Shown here: piece by piece, positions 1-11,627 of the stretch | Position numbering within the stretch: position 1 is the stretch's first letter | Layout: the number at the start of each line of letters is the position of its first letter | Source: Poecilobothrus nobilitatus | Lineage: Eukaryota > Arthropoda > Insecta > Diptera > Dolichopodidae | Assembly: GCA_947095535.1 (NCBI GenBank) | Contig: OX352772.1 | Coordinates: 213,319,620-213,383,619 of the forward strand | Direction: 5' to 3' | DNA: 64,000 bases | Notes under the pieces: model-generated | Seen by the model: only the letters and a program-made list of their open reading frames with translations | The model's database searches: none | What the model was told of the DNA's origin: nothing | Position numbers and translations under genes: made by a program

Positions 1-1195
1 AAATCATTTATGTATTACGTATATGTAAGGGTATTGGTATGGTGAGTTTAGTAAATTTAGATAAAATGTTTTATTTTGGTTCTGTAATAATTCTGTTAAA
101 AATTCTGTTATATCTTTGTATGAAAATTTAATTTGAAAATTAAGCTAATTTCTCTAATGTTTTTCGATTTTGTTATTTTATAATCATGTATTGTCATCGG
201 GATCTGATCTAATGAAGAAAATTTCAAGTCTCTAGCTCAACGGGAAGTGTGTTTAAAATGGCTTCTAAGATTCCATCCTTTATCCAACCAAGTTAATAAA
301 AAGCTGTTAATAAAATAGATGCAATTTTTATTTTAAATCTAAACGATTAATTTATAAATTTCTATTAAAGAAATAATAAAAACGAGGAAGAATACAGTTG
401 ATTTTGTCAACTCTTAGATACCCGTACGAACTGTTAGTATGTTCACAGCCTGTCACTTTGCTTACAATATTATTTTTTAAATATTTTAGTATTTTAAAAT
501 AATTTGGGTGAATTTTATAATTTCTAGAATTATGGGTTGTACATATATTCAAACTATATGTTTATACATTCTTCAAAAGCAGATTTTAACATAACGATTA
601 TCAATCCAAAACTTTATCAAATATTCTATAGTACCATTTAATACTAAGCGGTAAATGTATATTAAATTTACTTAGTACAAAATAGTAAATATAATTTTAA
701 ATATTATATTATATTATATTTAAATATTCCATTGACAGAATAATTTCTTATAAGTACAATAAAATACATATATTATGTATGTAAATACGGCGCTATATAA
801 TAGACATCTATACTCTTATCATTCATTCACTAGTGACATATACGATATGTAAATAAACATGATATTATATAAGTATGTATATATATCAATATCATATAAA
901 TAAAAATTCTTCAAGCAACCGTTATGTTGTTTAATTAATTACATTTTTTTGTACTACGCATTATATCCTCAACAATTTCAAATTATCGAGTAAAACAAAA
1001 TGGAAAAAATTCGTTAAAGAAATTTGTTAGAAAATTTGAAAAAACCAAGTAACACTTTCGTCAATTATAAAGTAAACCTATATTATTAAAAAAAGTTGTT
1101 AACAGAAATAAGAGTATAATGTTGATGCTTTAATTTTTGTGTATTACTTCAACAAAATTTTAACAGGTGTTCAAGTTACAGGTGTTTAAAAATAG
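1..1195. other. AT-rich stretch without a recognisable gene
   Basis: The first 1.2 kb is very AT-rich. The only longish ORF (352-552, minus) is low-complexity and resembles no family. I see no splice pattern, RNA gene or clear transposon end. Confidence 0.5.
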
Positions 1196-1605
1196 GAAAT
1201 TTTCAGTTTTTGACCCCTTACAGCTCCTAAACGGGGGGTGATACAAAAAAAATTTCTGAAATGACTCATAATTTTCAAAGATCTAACTTCTGTCAAAATT
1301 TCAAGTTTCCAACTTTAACTGTTTAGAAGATAGAAGGGTTAAAGAATTTTGCAAAATTTGAGTTTCGCATAACGGTAAATTAAGACACCCTATGCCACAA
1401 ATATATATATATTGTATATATATTTTTAAAGCTAATGAAAGTAGTAATCGTTTGGCGTTTTCCAAATGAAGATATCACTTATACAACTTGTGCTATAACG
1501 ATTTAAATATAGAGCTTTTTTGAACCTTTGGGGAGCTGTAGCTCCGTAACGGGTGGGGGTACAAAAAAAGTTATTAAAAATAAAATTAATATTTTTGTAA
1601 CATCT
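1196..1605. repeat. Two diverged copies of a noncoding sub-repeat
   Basis: Two stretches about 330 bp apart share the same order of words: a block near 1205-1310 with cagctcctaaacggggggtg, and a block near 1525-1640 with the related agctccgtaacgggtggggg. Each is followed by taca(a)n and a similar tail ending in aaaatttca. This is the outer part of a dispersed noncoding repeat that continues into the foldback element to the right. No coding sequence is seen. Confidence 0.45.
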
Positions 1606-1609
1606 ATCA

Positions 1610-2083
1610 GCAGTTAAAATTTCATAGCTCTATTTCAAAAAAAATGTAGGGATCTAAAAGTTAGGTGTTCGAGAGCTACCTTAAGGTTTGGTCCAAACTC
1701 AACCAAAAAAAATAGGGAACCTACAAATTACTCCAAGAATATTTTGTGTAAATTTCAAGATTCTAGCTTTCTTAGTTTTTGAGTTAGCGTGCTGACGGAC
1801 GGACGGACGGATGGACGGACGGACGGACGGACGGACATGGCTCAAAAGTCTTAGAATTTTTTTCTGATCCGATCCATACCTTTGAAGGTATATCTAGCTC
1901 GCTTATTTCGAGGTGTTACAAACGGAGGAGTAATTTTATTATACCCGATCCTATCGTACGGGTATAAACAGTACTGATTTTCAGAGTTGATAATTATAAT
2001 TATTATACGCGTACGATAAGTATCGGGCATAATAAAATTACTCCTCCGTTTGTAACACACCGGAATAAGCAAGCTAGATATAT
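1610..2083. repeat. Foldback element: left arm, (GGAC)n tract and core hairpin
   Basis: The sequence from about 1610 pairs with the reverse complement of about 4140-4375, so it is the left arm of a long inverted repeat. At 1793-1836 there is a (GGAC)n tract with one GGAT unit. Inside lies a strong hairpin: the arm at 1890-1970 (gcttatttcgaggtgttaca) is complementary to 2005-2083. The last ~360 bp, from about 1722, recur at 3786-4136, on the other side of an inserted 1.7-kb segment. The ORF at 1851-2126 (minus) is a by-product of this repeat. Confidence 0.7.
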
Positions 2084-2111
2084 GGTTCAAAATGTAGAAT
2101 TGCGTTTTTAA

Positions 2112-3149
2112 AAATTGTTGTACCATAAGGATATGTACTGAGACCTGTACTTTTTTTAGTGTTCATTAATTATTTGTTTTCACTTAATTTTAAAGGTCAG
2201 GTCACGGTATTTGTAGAAGATTTGGGTACAGTTTTTAAGTCAAAATGATTTACATGCTGATATTAATTACGACTTGGAGACATTTCGGAAATGGTTTACT
2301 ACATACGGATTAATTATTAGCAAAAAACCAAATTAATGTACTTCACCTTATCTCCTTATTTTGGGTTAAAAGTTCCCGCTTTTTATCATGCATCTGAATG
2401 TTGTAGGTTTAAATCTTATACTAGTAATATTCAATGCTTATGTGATCAAAACGTATCTGGTACTTTATTTGATAGTAATCTTGCTAGCAGTGATCAATGT
2501 TTTGAGATTGATGTTGTAAAAGATTTTAAATATTTAGGTCTAATTCTTGATTGTAGAATAATTTGAAGCTGTGATTGTAGAACAATGTGAAGCTTTAAGA
2601 AAGTATATGTGTCGCAGTGTAAGGTGCTTCTATCACTTGAAGAAGATATGTTCAGAAGAAATTTTAAAAACTTTCTATTATGGTGTTATTCAATCTAAAC
2701 TACAATAAGGTTTGGCCTGCTGGGGTGGTACATATCATAATAAAATATTACCATTATTACTTCTTCAAAAACACATAGTTAGAATAATATGTATAAAATC
2801 CAGATTTCATAACAGTCTTCCATTATTTCATAATTTAAAAATTTTACCTATTCGATATTTATATTGCTATAAAGTTCTAAGGATATTTTTTATACGATCA
2901 GGTCACTTAAATCACAGTTTTTTTGAAATTTACTTTGAAACTAACTTTCTTGCATTAGTAACTGTTCCGAATTTTCGTACTACAGCTTTTCAAAACTTTT
3001 TTTCTGCCACATCGTGCCAATTATATAATAAACTTCCTTCTGAAACACGTAGTATCAGAAGTCTGCCCAAATTCAGTAAACAAGTAAAGTCTTGGTTATT
3101 AAATAAGACTTATAATGAGGTGCAAGGATTGTTCAATATTGCAATTTAA
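2112..3149 (+). pseudogene. LINE reverse transcriptase, 3' half (duplicate copy)
   Basis: This is the C-terminal half of a CR1/jockey-type non-LTR reverse transcriptase, identical to the copy at 7105-8142. Visible landmarks are FVEDLG (a mutated F-A-D-D catalytic motif) near 2208, KDFKYLGLILD near 2520-2550 and the C-terminal region 2712-3149, with LLLLQKHIVRIICIKSRFHN and KLPSETRS-like words. Stops between these blocks break the frame. The upstream half is missing here because the copied segment starts inside the RT. Confidence 0.75.
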
Positions 3150-3510
3150 CTGAATACGATATGTAAATTTTCTACAATTATGTACATACAAGGTTTACTT
3201 TTGAATTCTAAGGTTTCTTTTAAATTTTATATTTCTTTTTTGGAATTTTGTTTTAATTGTTTTTAATATACTTAATAATTACTATTTCAATTTATCATTT
3301 GTAAATTACATCAAAATTTATTTATATATATATTTTTATTTATTTTTTATTTTTTAATGAATCCCCACACAATGTTTTTCATGATTTTGGATATGTATAT
3401 TTTTTAGCTTAGAAAATTTTTGAATGTATTCTGCGTAGCATTTGATACTATTTTTATTTAAATAATTATTACTTACAAATAAAAAATGTTACAAAATCCA
3501 TCTTTGTATA

Positions 3511-3785
3511 GGGTGTTGAAAATTGAGGTATCATTTTGATTTTGCCGCCATTTTTTTATACCTGGAATTTTTATACGAGGTTTCTTTAGATATATTTTAA
3601 ATGCATTCCGGTTAGTTAATATGGAACGTTACAGGAAGGAACAACGTGTTTTTGTTATTACAACATTTTTTGAAAATGGTAAAAGTTTTCAAGATGTAAT
3701 TAGGAAATTTCGAACAAAATTTGGTAAAGAAAATGCTCCAACAAATCGTGCCATCAAGCTGATGGTTGATAAATGTCTAGAAACT
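3511..3785 (+). mobile_element. Mariner-type element, 5' fragment
   Basis: This begins with the left terminal inverted repeat (gggtgttgaaaattgaggta) and includes the transposase start codon at 3621 and its first ~55 codons, then stops abruptly at 3785 where the sequence returns to foldback repeat. It duplicates 8504-8778. There is no right end, so it cannot be a transposon insertion in its own right. Confidence 0.85.
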
Positions 3786-4375
3786 CCAAATTACTCCAAG
3801 AATATTTTGTGTAAATTTCAAGATTCTAGCTTTCTTAGTTTTTGAGTTAGCGTGCTGACGGACGGACGGACGGATGGACGGACGGACGGACATGGCTCAA
3901 AAGTCTTAGAATTTTTTTCTGATCCGATCCATACCTTTGAAGGTATATCTAGCTCGCTTATTTCGAGGTGTTACAAACGGAGGAGTAATTTTATTATACC
4001 CGATCCTATCGTACGGGTATAAACAGTACTGATTTTCAGAGTTGATAATTATAATTATTATACGCGTACGATAAGTATCGGGCATAATAAAATTACTCCT
4101 CCGTTTGTAACACACCGGAATAAGCAAGCTAGATATATCTTCAAAGGTATGGATCGGATTAGAGTCCATTAAGATTTGTCCGTCCTTCCGTCGATCCGTC
4201 ATCATGCTAACTCAAAAGCTAAGAAAGCTAGAGTATTGAAATCAACACGAAATATTTTAGAATCAATTTGTAGGGTCCCTATATTGTTTGGTTGAGATCC
4301 GACCAAAACTTCGGGTAGCTCTTGAACAACTAACTTTTTGATCTCCACATTTTTCATACAAAATTTTAATTTTCG
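3786..4375. repeat. Foldback element: repeated left-arm end, hairpin and right arm
   Basis: 3786-4136 repeats 1722-2083, apart from a (GGAC)n tract shorter by two units (near 3853-3893). After the hairpin, 4137-4375 is the true right arm, complementary to about 1610-1890: caaaggtatggatcgg answers ccgatccatacctttg. The ORFs that can be read here on the minus strand are not genes. Confidence 0.7.
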
Positions 4376-4399
4376 AAAAAACAATTTCTGAATAACGAG

Positions 4400-5030
4400 A
4401 ATTTATAAGAGTTTTTTTGCTTTTTGTTTTGCTTTTTGTTTTGTTCTTTTGTATCTTTAAATAAGAAAAATTGTTTGATGGGTAGAAAAACTGTTTGAAA
4501 GGATGATTTGATGAGTAACAGAAAAAATTCAAGTACATAAACAATATAAATGTTGCGTAAAAATTTGATGTATGTTGCGTAGTATGATATTAGTGTATTC
4601 GCATATCATTAATACGTATTGTATTATGTATAGATATATGTAATTTTTTAATTATATTTTTGCGTCATGTGTATATATGTAATTTGTATGACATATATAT
4701 ATACTAATACTCTATATAGATATAAATATAGCTGCGTACAATATAGTTGTATGTATTTTGCTTATTTATAAAAAAAATAATGAATGAAATATTTAAAAAT
4801 AAATGCGATATACACGATGATTATCTACATAATAATATGTATGTAAATGAGATTATCGATGGTAATACTAACATCTACAATATCTGACGCCAGAAATCAC
4901 AAATGCCAATCAGCTGTCAAATGTCAATCATAAAATCAGCACATCATTAAGTAAAAAGAATTATTGAACTTCCTCTTGGAGGACTGAAGGGGGACGTAGA
5001 AACAACTAAATTATCAGTAGTATTTGAAAT
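4400..5030. other. No gene seen; tatgtata-rich DNA
   Basis: AT-rich sequence with many short tatatgta runs (about 4560-4760). I find no coding frame with family resemblance, no TIR and no tRNA-like boxes. Confidence 0.5.
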
Positions 5031-5229
5031 TCAACCATTTATAAAGCATATTATTCTGATATGTATTTCAGTATAAAAGGTTTTAAACATTTATTTTATA
5101 GAAATTTTAGCTTGAATTTTAGGCAGCTAGATGGAGGCAGGATTATAAGGTTTAGGTCATTTAATGAATTAGAAACCATATCAAATAATAATTTAAATTT
5201 GTCTTGCAATAGTAGAAAGGTAAATGATA

Positions 5230-5405
5230 ATTGTTAACAATGATTTAATACTTGATAATACTGCTTCCTCTTTCGATTTATTAATTTGCAAGAACATCCT
5301 TTCATCTGTCAATGGTAGTAAGTTATTTATTCTATATCAAAATATAAGAAGTTTACGTGCACATTTATTGTTATTAATAGAATATTGAACAGGTGTAATC
5401 GGAAC
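5230..5405 (+). pseudogene. LINE endonuclease N-terminal fragment
   Basis: A frame here contains LFILYQNIRSLRAH, matching the start of the APE-type endonuclease of CR1/jockey LINEs (N-I-R-S-L-R). It breaks off after about 20 more residues. The reverse transcriptase of the same orientation resumes at about 6440, so this is probably the 5' remains of the same element with its endonuclease body deleted or replaced. Confidence 0.5.
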
Positions 5406-6435
5406 ACTATTTCTTCGGTATTTCATGATAATATTTTAATTCAACATAATTCTAAAATAGCTAATGATTTTTAATGATTATTTTGTAACAATATTTGAAA
5501 ATGTTATGACACCTATCAAAATAATAGTGTAATATTATATTTGTAATATAATGCTTTTGTGATATAAAGCTTTTGCCCTGTGTCCTGCCCAAGTCAGTGT
5601 TGGTATTTTACAGACTAAAAGTCCAAACAAAATACACAACTATTTTCCTATCAGCTAGAGCCAATACAGGAAGTACTGCCCAAGTCTCTTTAAAAAAAAA
5701 AAACAATTTAATTCCTTTTTTGTTCTCATCTTGTTAATCCAGATCGATTTTAGAACTGTATTTAATGATTTTCATGTTATTTATACAAAAAATTTTACAA
5801 TATTGATTTTAGTAATTTGTTGTTGTATTGATTTCTAAATATTCAATAATTAAAATTGTGAAAGTGTCAATATGGCATTTTCCAAAAATAATTAAATTTA
5901 TTTTTAAAACGTATTTTCTTTTCTGTATATAATATAAATTAGTTTTACTTAGTAATATGTTCTAGATTTGGTTTATTTACTTTTATGCTAAAAAACATAT
6001 TAAGTAATGTTAAGGTAAGGTAAAACATATTAAGTAATATTAAGTAATGTTACTACTTAAATTTATCATACAAAAACATTTATTAACAAAAAAAATCGTT
6101 CACAATGTTGCGTAATTTATAAGAAAGAAAATTATTTATATTAACATGTAAATGCATATGTTGCACAATAACAATAAACGGTAAGTACAACTTATTATAT
6201 TACAGTTTTTACATATGTGCATATGTTAAGCGTACTATTCACTGTTTTGTTTGTATGTTTTATTTATTGCTGAATCCTAAGATTCTGAAATTTTAAAAAG
6301 AAATTGATAGTTTGTTTTGGAGGTATTGAACTTCATATTAAGTATGACATAATTAAAATTGTTTACGTTAGGTATTTGTATGTTAGAAAATAAAATTAAA
6401 CTGAGTTACTAAATTAGTGTTGAATATGGTTTAGG
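5406..6435. other. Undetermined insert between LINE halves
   Basis: About 1 kb without recognisable coding capacity separates the endonuclease fragment from the RT. A stretch at 5570-5703 holds two copies of ctgcccaagtc and ends in a 12-base A run, so it could be a retroposed fragment. At 6000-6060 taagtaatgtt words repeat. Neither is firmly identified. Confidence 0.35.
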
Positions 6436-6439
6436 ATTG

Positions 6440-8142
6440 TAATCGGAAAAAAGTATTGTAGTGGGATCACTACAATAGTTTTTATTTTGAAGAAATTTCG
6501 TCTTTTGAAGTGCTAGGAGTAATAAAATGCTTAAATAATAAAAAATCATGTGGTAATGATGAGGTTTCTAACTTAACGTTGAAAAATGTTGGTCTATATG
6601 TTGTTAATGTGTTAGCATATATGTTCAATAAAAGTGTTTATTCAGGAATTTTTCCAGATGCACTAAAGTCTGCCAATGTTATTCCTCTATATAAAAAAGG
6701 GGATACTAATGATGTGGTGAATTACAGACCTATCTCCCTACTCGCAACAATTAGTAAAATTTTTGAAAAACTTATTAAGAAACGAATTTTAAAGTTTCTT
6801 GAAAAAATAAATTTTTTCAGTAATTCTCAATTCGGGTTTAGAGATGGAAGATCAACTGAGGATGCCCTTATGGAATTTTGCAAAAATATCTATGGCAATT
6901 TAGAAAATAAACTATCTACGGCTGCATAGTTTGTTGATATCACGAAAGCCTTTGACATGGTTTCTCATGAAATCCTTTTAAAATAATTGTATATAATTGA
7001 TTTTAGAGGTTTTACTCTTATTTTATCTTAGTTTAGGTTATATTTATATAATAGATCACAAAGTTTTATAATCAATGGTTCAAAATGTAGAATTGCGTTT
7101 TTAAAAATTGTTGTACCATAAGGATATGTACTGAGACCTGTACTTTTTTTAGTGTTCATTAATTATTTGTTTTCACTTAATTTTAAAGGTCAGGTCACGG
7201 TATTTGTAGAAGATTTGGGTACAGTTTTTAAGTCAAAATGATTTACATGCTGATATTAATTACGACTTGGAGACATTTCGGAAATGGTTTACTACATACG
7301 GATTAATTATTAGCAAAAAACCAAATTAATGTACTTCACCTTATCTCCTTATTTTGGGTTAAAAGTTCCCGCTTTTTATCATGCATCTGAATGTTGTAGG
7401 TTTAAATCTTATACTAGTAATATTCAATGCTTATGTGATCAAAACGTATCTGGTACTTTATTTGATAGTAATCTTGCTAGCAGTGATCAATGTTTTGAGA
7501 TTGATGTTGTAAAAGATTTTAAATATTTAGGTCTAATTCTTGATTGTAGAATAATTTGAAGCTGTGATTGTAGAACAATGTGAAGCTTTAAGAAAGTATA
7601 TGTGTCGCAGTGTAAGGTGCTTCTATCACTTGAAGAAGATATGTTCAGAAGAAATTTTAAAAACTTTCTATTATGGTGTTATTCAATCTAAACTACAATA
7701 AGGTTTGGCCTGCTGGGGTGGTACATATCATAATAAAATATTACCATTATTACTTCTTCAAAAACACATAGTTAGAATAATATGTATAAAATCCAGATTT
7801 CATAACAGTCTTCCATTATTTCATAATTTAAAAATTTTACCTATTCGATATTTATATTGCTATAAAGTTCTAAGGATATTTTTTATACGATCAGGTCACT
7901 TAAATCACAGTTTTTTTGAAATTTACTTTGAAACTAACTTTCTTGCATTAGTAACTGTTCCGAATTTTCGTACTACAGCTTTTCAAAACTTTTTTTCTGC
8001 CACATCGTGCCAATTATATAATAAACTTCCTTCTGAAACACGTAGTATCAGAAGTCTGCCCAAATTCAGTAAACAAGTAAAGTCTTGGTTATTAAATAAG
8101 ACTTATAATGAGGTGCAAGGATTGTTCAATATTGCAATTTAA
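6440..8142 (+). pseudogene. CR1/jockey-type LINE reverse transcriptase, decayed
   Basis: This is a non-LTR retrotransposon RT. From 6510 there is a 139-residue open stretch with LYKKGD, NYRPISLLATISKIFEK and QFGFRDGRSTEDA, the standard RT blocks. An in-frame TAG at 6927-6929 follows, then FVDITKAFDMVSHE (block A), a decayed P-Q-G-S-V-L-G-P block, FVEDLG for F-A-D-D, KYLGLILD near 7530 and the C-terminal domain at 7705-8142. Several stops and frameshifts make it non-functional. The 3' UTR runs to about 8500, where a mariner-type element is inserted. The half from 7075 onward was copied to 2082-3785. Confidence 0.85.
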
Positions 8143-8503
8143 CTGAATACGATATGTAAATTTTCTACAATTATGTACATACAAGGTTTACTTTTGAATT
8201 CTAAGGTTTCTTTTAAATTTTATATTTCTTTTTTGGAATTTTGTTTTAATTGTTTTTAATATACTTAATAATTACTATTTCAATTTATCATTTGTAAATT
8301 ACATCAAAATTTATTTATATATATATTTTTATTTATTTTTTATTTTTTAATGAATCCCCACACAATGTTTTTCATGATTTTGGATATGTATATTTTTTAG
8401 CTTAGAAAATTTTTGAATGTATTCTGCGTAGCATTTGATACTATTTTTATTTAAATAATTATTACTTACAAATAAAAAATGTTACAAAATCCATCTTTGT
8501 ATA

Positions 8504-9800
8504 GGGTGTTGAAAATTGAGGTATCATTTTGATTTTGCCGCCATTTTTTTATACCTGGAATTTTTATACGAGGTTTCTTTAGATATATTTTAAATACATT
8601 CCGGTTAGTTAATATGGAACGTTACAGGAAGGAACAACGTGTTTTTGTTATTACAACATTTTTTGAAAATGGTAAAAGTTTTCAAGATGTAATTAGGAAA
8701 TTTCGAACAAAATTTGGTAAAGAAAATGCTCCAACAAATCGTGCCATCAAGCTGATGGTTGATAAATGTCTAGAAACTGGATCTGTTCTTGATAACAGAG
8801 GTAACATTTATCAACGTAGTGGCCGTTCAACCGAGAATGTAGCAGCTGTGAGCAGAAGTGTTGAAGAAGATCCAAAAACTTCCATTCGTCATCGTTCGCA
8901 GCAATTAAACATCAAACCATCCACATTATTCAACATTTTGCATCGTGATCTCCATTTAAAGGCTTATAAGATCCAGCTGACGCAAGAATTAAAACCAACT
9001 GACCATGCATTACGTCGGCAATTCTTTTCTTGGACAATCGAAAAACAAGAAGAAAATGAGAATTTTTTTAACAAAATAATCTTCACCGACGAAGCTCATT
9101 TCCAGCTCAATGGCTACATCAATAAACAGAATTGCCGCATTTGTGGTGCAGAAAATCCAAGGGTTATCTTAGAGCAATCAGTACATCCACAAAAAGTTAC
9201 GGTTTGGTGTGGTTTGTGGTCAGGAGGAATCATCGGACCATATTTTTTTGAAAACGCAAATGGTAATGCGATTACGATCAATGGAAATCGCTACAGGGAG
9301 ATGATCCGAAGCTTTTTGTGGCGGGAAATTGATGATTTGGACATAGAGAACATGTGGTTTCAACAGGACGGTGCCACTTGCCACACAGCAAGAGAAACAA
9401 TGGATCTTTTGAAGGAAAAGTTCGAAGATCGCATTATTTCTCGTAGAGGAGGAGTGATGTGGCCACCAAGATCGTGCGATTTGACACCGTTGGATTTTTT
9501 TTTGTGGGTTTTGTGAAATCGAAAGTGTACAGCAATAATCCCACAACAATTCAAGAGCTTAAAAACAACATTATCGAGCAGATTTCAACCATTGAGAACA
9601 GTTTATTGAACAACGTGATTCAGAATTTTGGTAAAAGATTGGAAGCCTGCCGAAGTAGTAGAGGGGGCCACTTGGCCGACATAATTTTTCATTATTAACC
9701 GGAACCTATTTGTAATAAATTAAAATAAAAATATATTTAATATTTCAAAAAAAAGTTTTTTTTTATTAAAATTCAAATGATACCTCAATTTTGAACACCC
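8504..9800 (+). mobile_element. Mariner-type DNA transposon, copy 1
   Basis: Terminal inverted repeats match: gggtgttgaaaattgaggta at 8504 and tacctcaattttgaacaccc ending at 9800. Both are bordered by TA (8502-8503 and 9802-9803), the usual target of Tc1/mariner elements. The single gene inside is a transposase. It seems to have landed in the 3' UTR of the plus-strand LINE, because a LINE-like (tgaa)n tail appears just after it (about 9855-9885). Confidence 0.9.
8614..9698 (+). pseudogene. Mariner-type transposase (DD41D spacing), one frameshift
   Basis: This is a cut-and-paste transposase of the IS630-Tc1-mariner superfamily. The open part is 300 residues: N-terminal helix-turn-helix region (start MERYRKEQR), first catalytic Asp in FTDEAHFQLNG, second in WFQQDGATCHTAR. 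Counting from that Asp gives 41 residues to the Asp of TPLDFFLW, i.e. DD41D. A missing G in gtgggttttgtg, compared with gtggggttttgtg in the copy at 51642, shifts the frame right after the third Asp and ends the ORF at 9516. The rest (VKSKVYSNNP.. to LADIIFHY) continues in another frame to 9698. Otherwise well preserved. Confidence 0.9.
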
Positions 9801-9854
9801 ATAGTAAATAAGAAAAATTAGAATTTAGTTAAAATGTAATTACTGTAAAAAATA

Positions 9855-9885
9855 ATGAATAAATGAATCAATGAATGAATGAATA
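9855..9885 (+). repeat. (TGAA)n-like LINE tail
   Basis: atgaataaatgaatcaatgaatgaatgaat is a short tetranucleotide run of the kind found at the 3' end of CR1/jockey-type LINEs. Its position just beyond the mariner copy suggests it is the true 3' end of the LINE at 6440-8500. Confidence 0.45.
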
Positions 9886-10629
9886 TTTTTTCATTTTAAA
9901 CTATTATTAAATTTATTAGTATATTTAAATTAATCAAATTTTTTACATTTCATATATTTAGTTATATTATAATTGTAATAAAATCATTTGGACTTTTTAA
10001 TCAATATTAAACTATAATCATTGTGTTTAATTATAATTCCCATATTTATATATATAATAATAAAATACAAGTTTAGTATTAATTTATAGTAAAGTTGGTA
10101 GAGTTTTGTTTATGTGATAATATGTACATATACATATGTTCGAATTTACATTGGGAGAGATCAGCCTTATATTTGGTATACGTATAACCGTGACATACTT
10201 ATGGATATCTTTTTTATTTTTTGTAATATATTTAATAAACTTATTTATAAAATCAAAAATAAATTTTATGACTTTTACATATTTTATCAAATTATTTTAA
10301 AATAATGAAAAATTAAAAAGATAACATTATAAACAGATTGATAGACATAATAACGGATTCGTACGCCTATTTTAGAGTTGGCAAAGGCTGTATTCTTCCT
10401 CGTTTTTTTTAAACTTATATTTCTTCCTTACCACTCCTAAAAGGAGCATAGGGCATTCACTAAGTCATTTTTATTCATATTTGATTAAGCTTTAGTTTCG
10501 TGCATCATTAATTTCACTAAGCCGTTTACTCAGCTGTAGCTATTGTTCAAGATTATGAGTAGTCTCTTTTATTTCTACTCCATCTATTTGCACCTTATAT
10601 GTGCAAAGATTAGTTAGAATATGATATAA

Positions 10630-10633
<4 letters not shown>
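9886..10633. other. No gene seen
   Basis: AT-rich DNA; ORFs of about 65 codons on both strands near 10084-10305 mirror each other and show no family features. Confidence 0.5.

Positions 10634-10660
<27 letters not shown>
10634..10660. repeat. (TA)n/T-run at LINE 3' end
   Basis: About ten TA units followed by nine T. Read on the minus strand this is an A run plus (TA)n directly after the likely 3' UTR of the minus-strand LINE (cgtgcagtccaccacttacc near 10670-10690), so it is probably that element's tail. Confidence 0.5.
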
Positions 10661-10663
<3 letters not shown>

Positions 10664-11627
10664 CGAGTTTGGTAAGTGGTGGACTGCACGTGGTTCCTCA
10701 GGGTGGTGTTGGACTTTAACCAACCAAAACCACCCCCTTTTAAAACCAAACTTTAGAATGGAACTTTTAATACACATGTACAACTTGGTTTTGCAGATAG
10801 GGATGTGGGAAGGATAATTGGGAAAATTTTAATTGGGAAAAATTTGGGATTATGGGGTACCTATCCCCAATTTGAAGGGATTAAGGGAAATTTGAGAGGA
10901 TATTTTGAAGAAAGATGTTAATGTTCTTCTTAAACTTAAGTAAATCGTACACATATGAATTACCAACTTTAGGGAATTTCCATAAACTGTATTTCGCCAT
11001 CTTGATAACTCTACATTGTAGGGATGAGCTTCTGTTGCACTCCTTGTTTCTCGTTGGAAAACTTTGAGTGGAGGCATTAACTGTTTTATTTCTTTAGAAC
11101 AGGTGTTAATCCCTACGAAATATCTATAAAACAACTGTACGGCGATGGCTGAGTAGAGTGAGAATTGAAGTTATACTGGGTTAGTTGATAAGACGAATAA
11201 CTCTGTTTTACACATTATCTAGATAACCTGGGGCTGTTTGAGGGCGTGCAGCCCAAATATGGGCATTATACTCCATTTTCGGCCTAATGTACGCTTTATA
11301 GATATTGAGAAAATCGGATGCAGCGAAGTAGTTTTGCAGCGATACAAAAAACCCAAACATTTAGCTGCATCTTTAGTTATACCAAAAATGTGATTTGACC
11401 AAGTCAATTTTGGGTTTAACTCGATATCCGGTATGCTTAAGTATGTTGAATGCTGCAAAACTTCTCTCTGATATAGTAGATTAATAGTTGTAGCAATTTT
11501 CCGCGAGATCAGACGGCATTGGGTTTCTTTGGTGTTGAAATCAACTCTGTTAACTTCACCCGATTTTTGAATTTTTTCTAAATCGTTATTTAGCTCACTA
11601 ATTGTGAAATTTTTTGTTGTTGTATTA
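10661..11627 (-). pseudogene. Jockey-like LINE, 3' part (RT C-terminus), split by Polinton 1
   Basis: On the minus strand 11627-11219 encodes the RT region following the catalytic motif (NPKLTWSNHIFGITKDAAKC and related words), and 11134-10850 the C-terminal domain (FYRYFVGINTCSKEIKQL and the TRSATEAHPYNVEL block). It is the continuation of the RT that stops at 26675 on the other side of Polinton 1: the F-A-D-D motif is there, the post-catalytic part here. The last ORF carries a frameshift and lacks a clear end. Below 10850 lies the presumed 3' UTR. Confidence 0.85.
11620..11627. repeat. Target-site duplication, left (TTGTATTA)
   Basis: TTGTATTA abuts the left end of Polinton 1 and is repeated at 26675-26682 immediately after its right end. 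Polintons usually give 6-bp duplications; here 8 bp match, of which 2 could be chance or a slightly different end position. Confidence 0.8.

Larger units (their letters stand above)
2082..3785 (+). repeat. 1.7-kb duplicate of 7075-8778 inserted in the foldback element
   Basis: Base for base this is the same as 7075-8778 (offset 4993); the only difference I noticed is G at 3603 against A at 8596. It contains the 3' half of a LINE reverse transcriptase and the first ~275 bp of a mariner-type element. Both ends fall mid-feature (mid-RT and mid-transposase), so it is not a transposition product. The left junction shares only 'at' with the host repeat and the right junction shares about 'aaact'/'aacct'. 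The flanking foldback sequence is duplicated on both sides, which points to template switching. Confidence 0.85.

Noticed and set aside
4202..4544. Minus-strand ORFs near the foldback right arm
   Set aside because: They lie in inverted-repeat DNA and mirror the left arm; no protein family resemblance.
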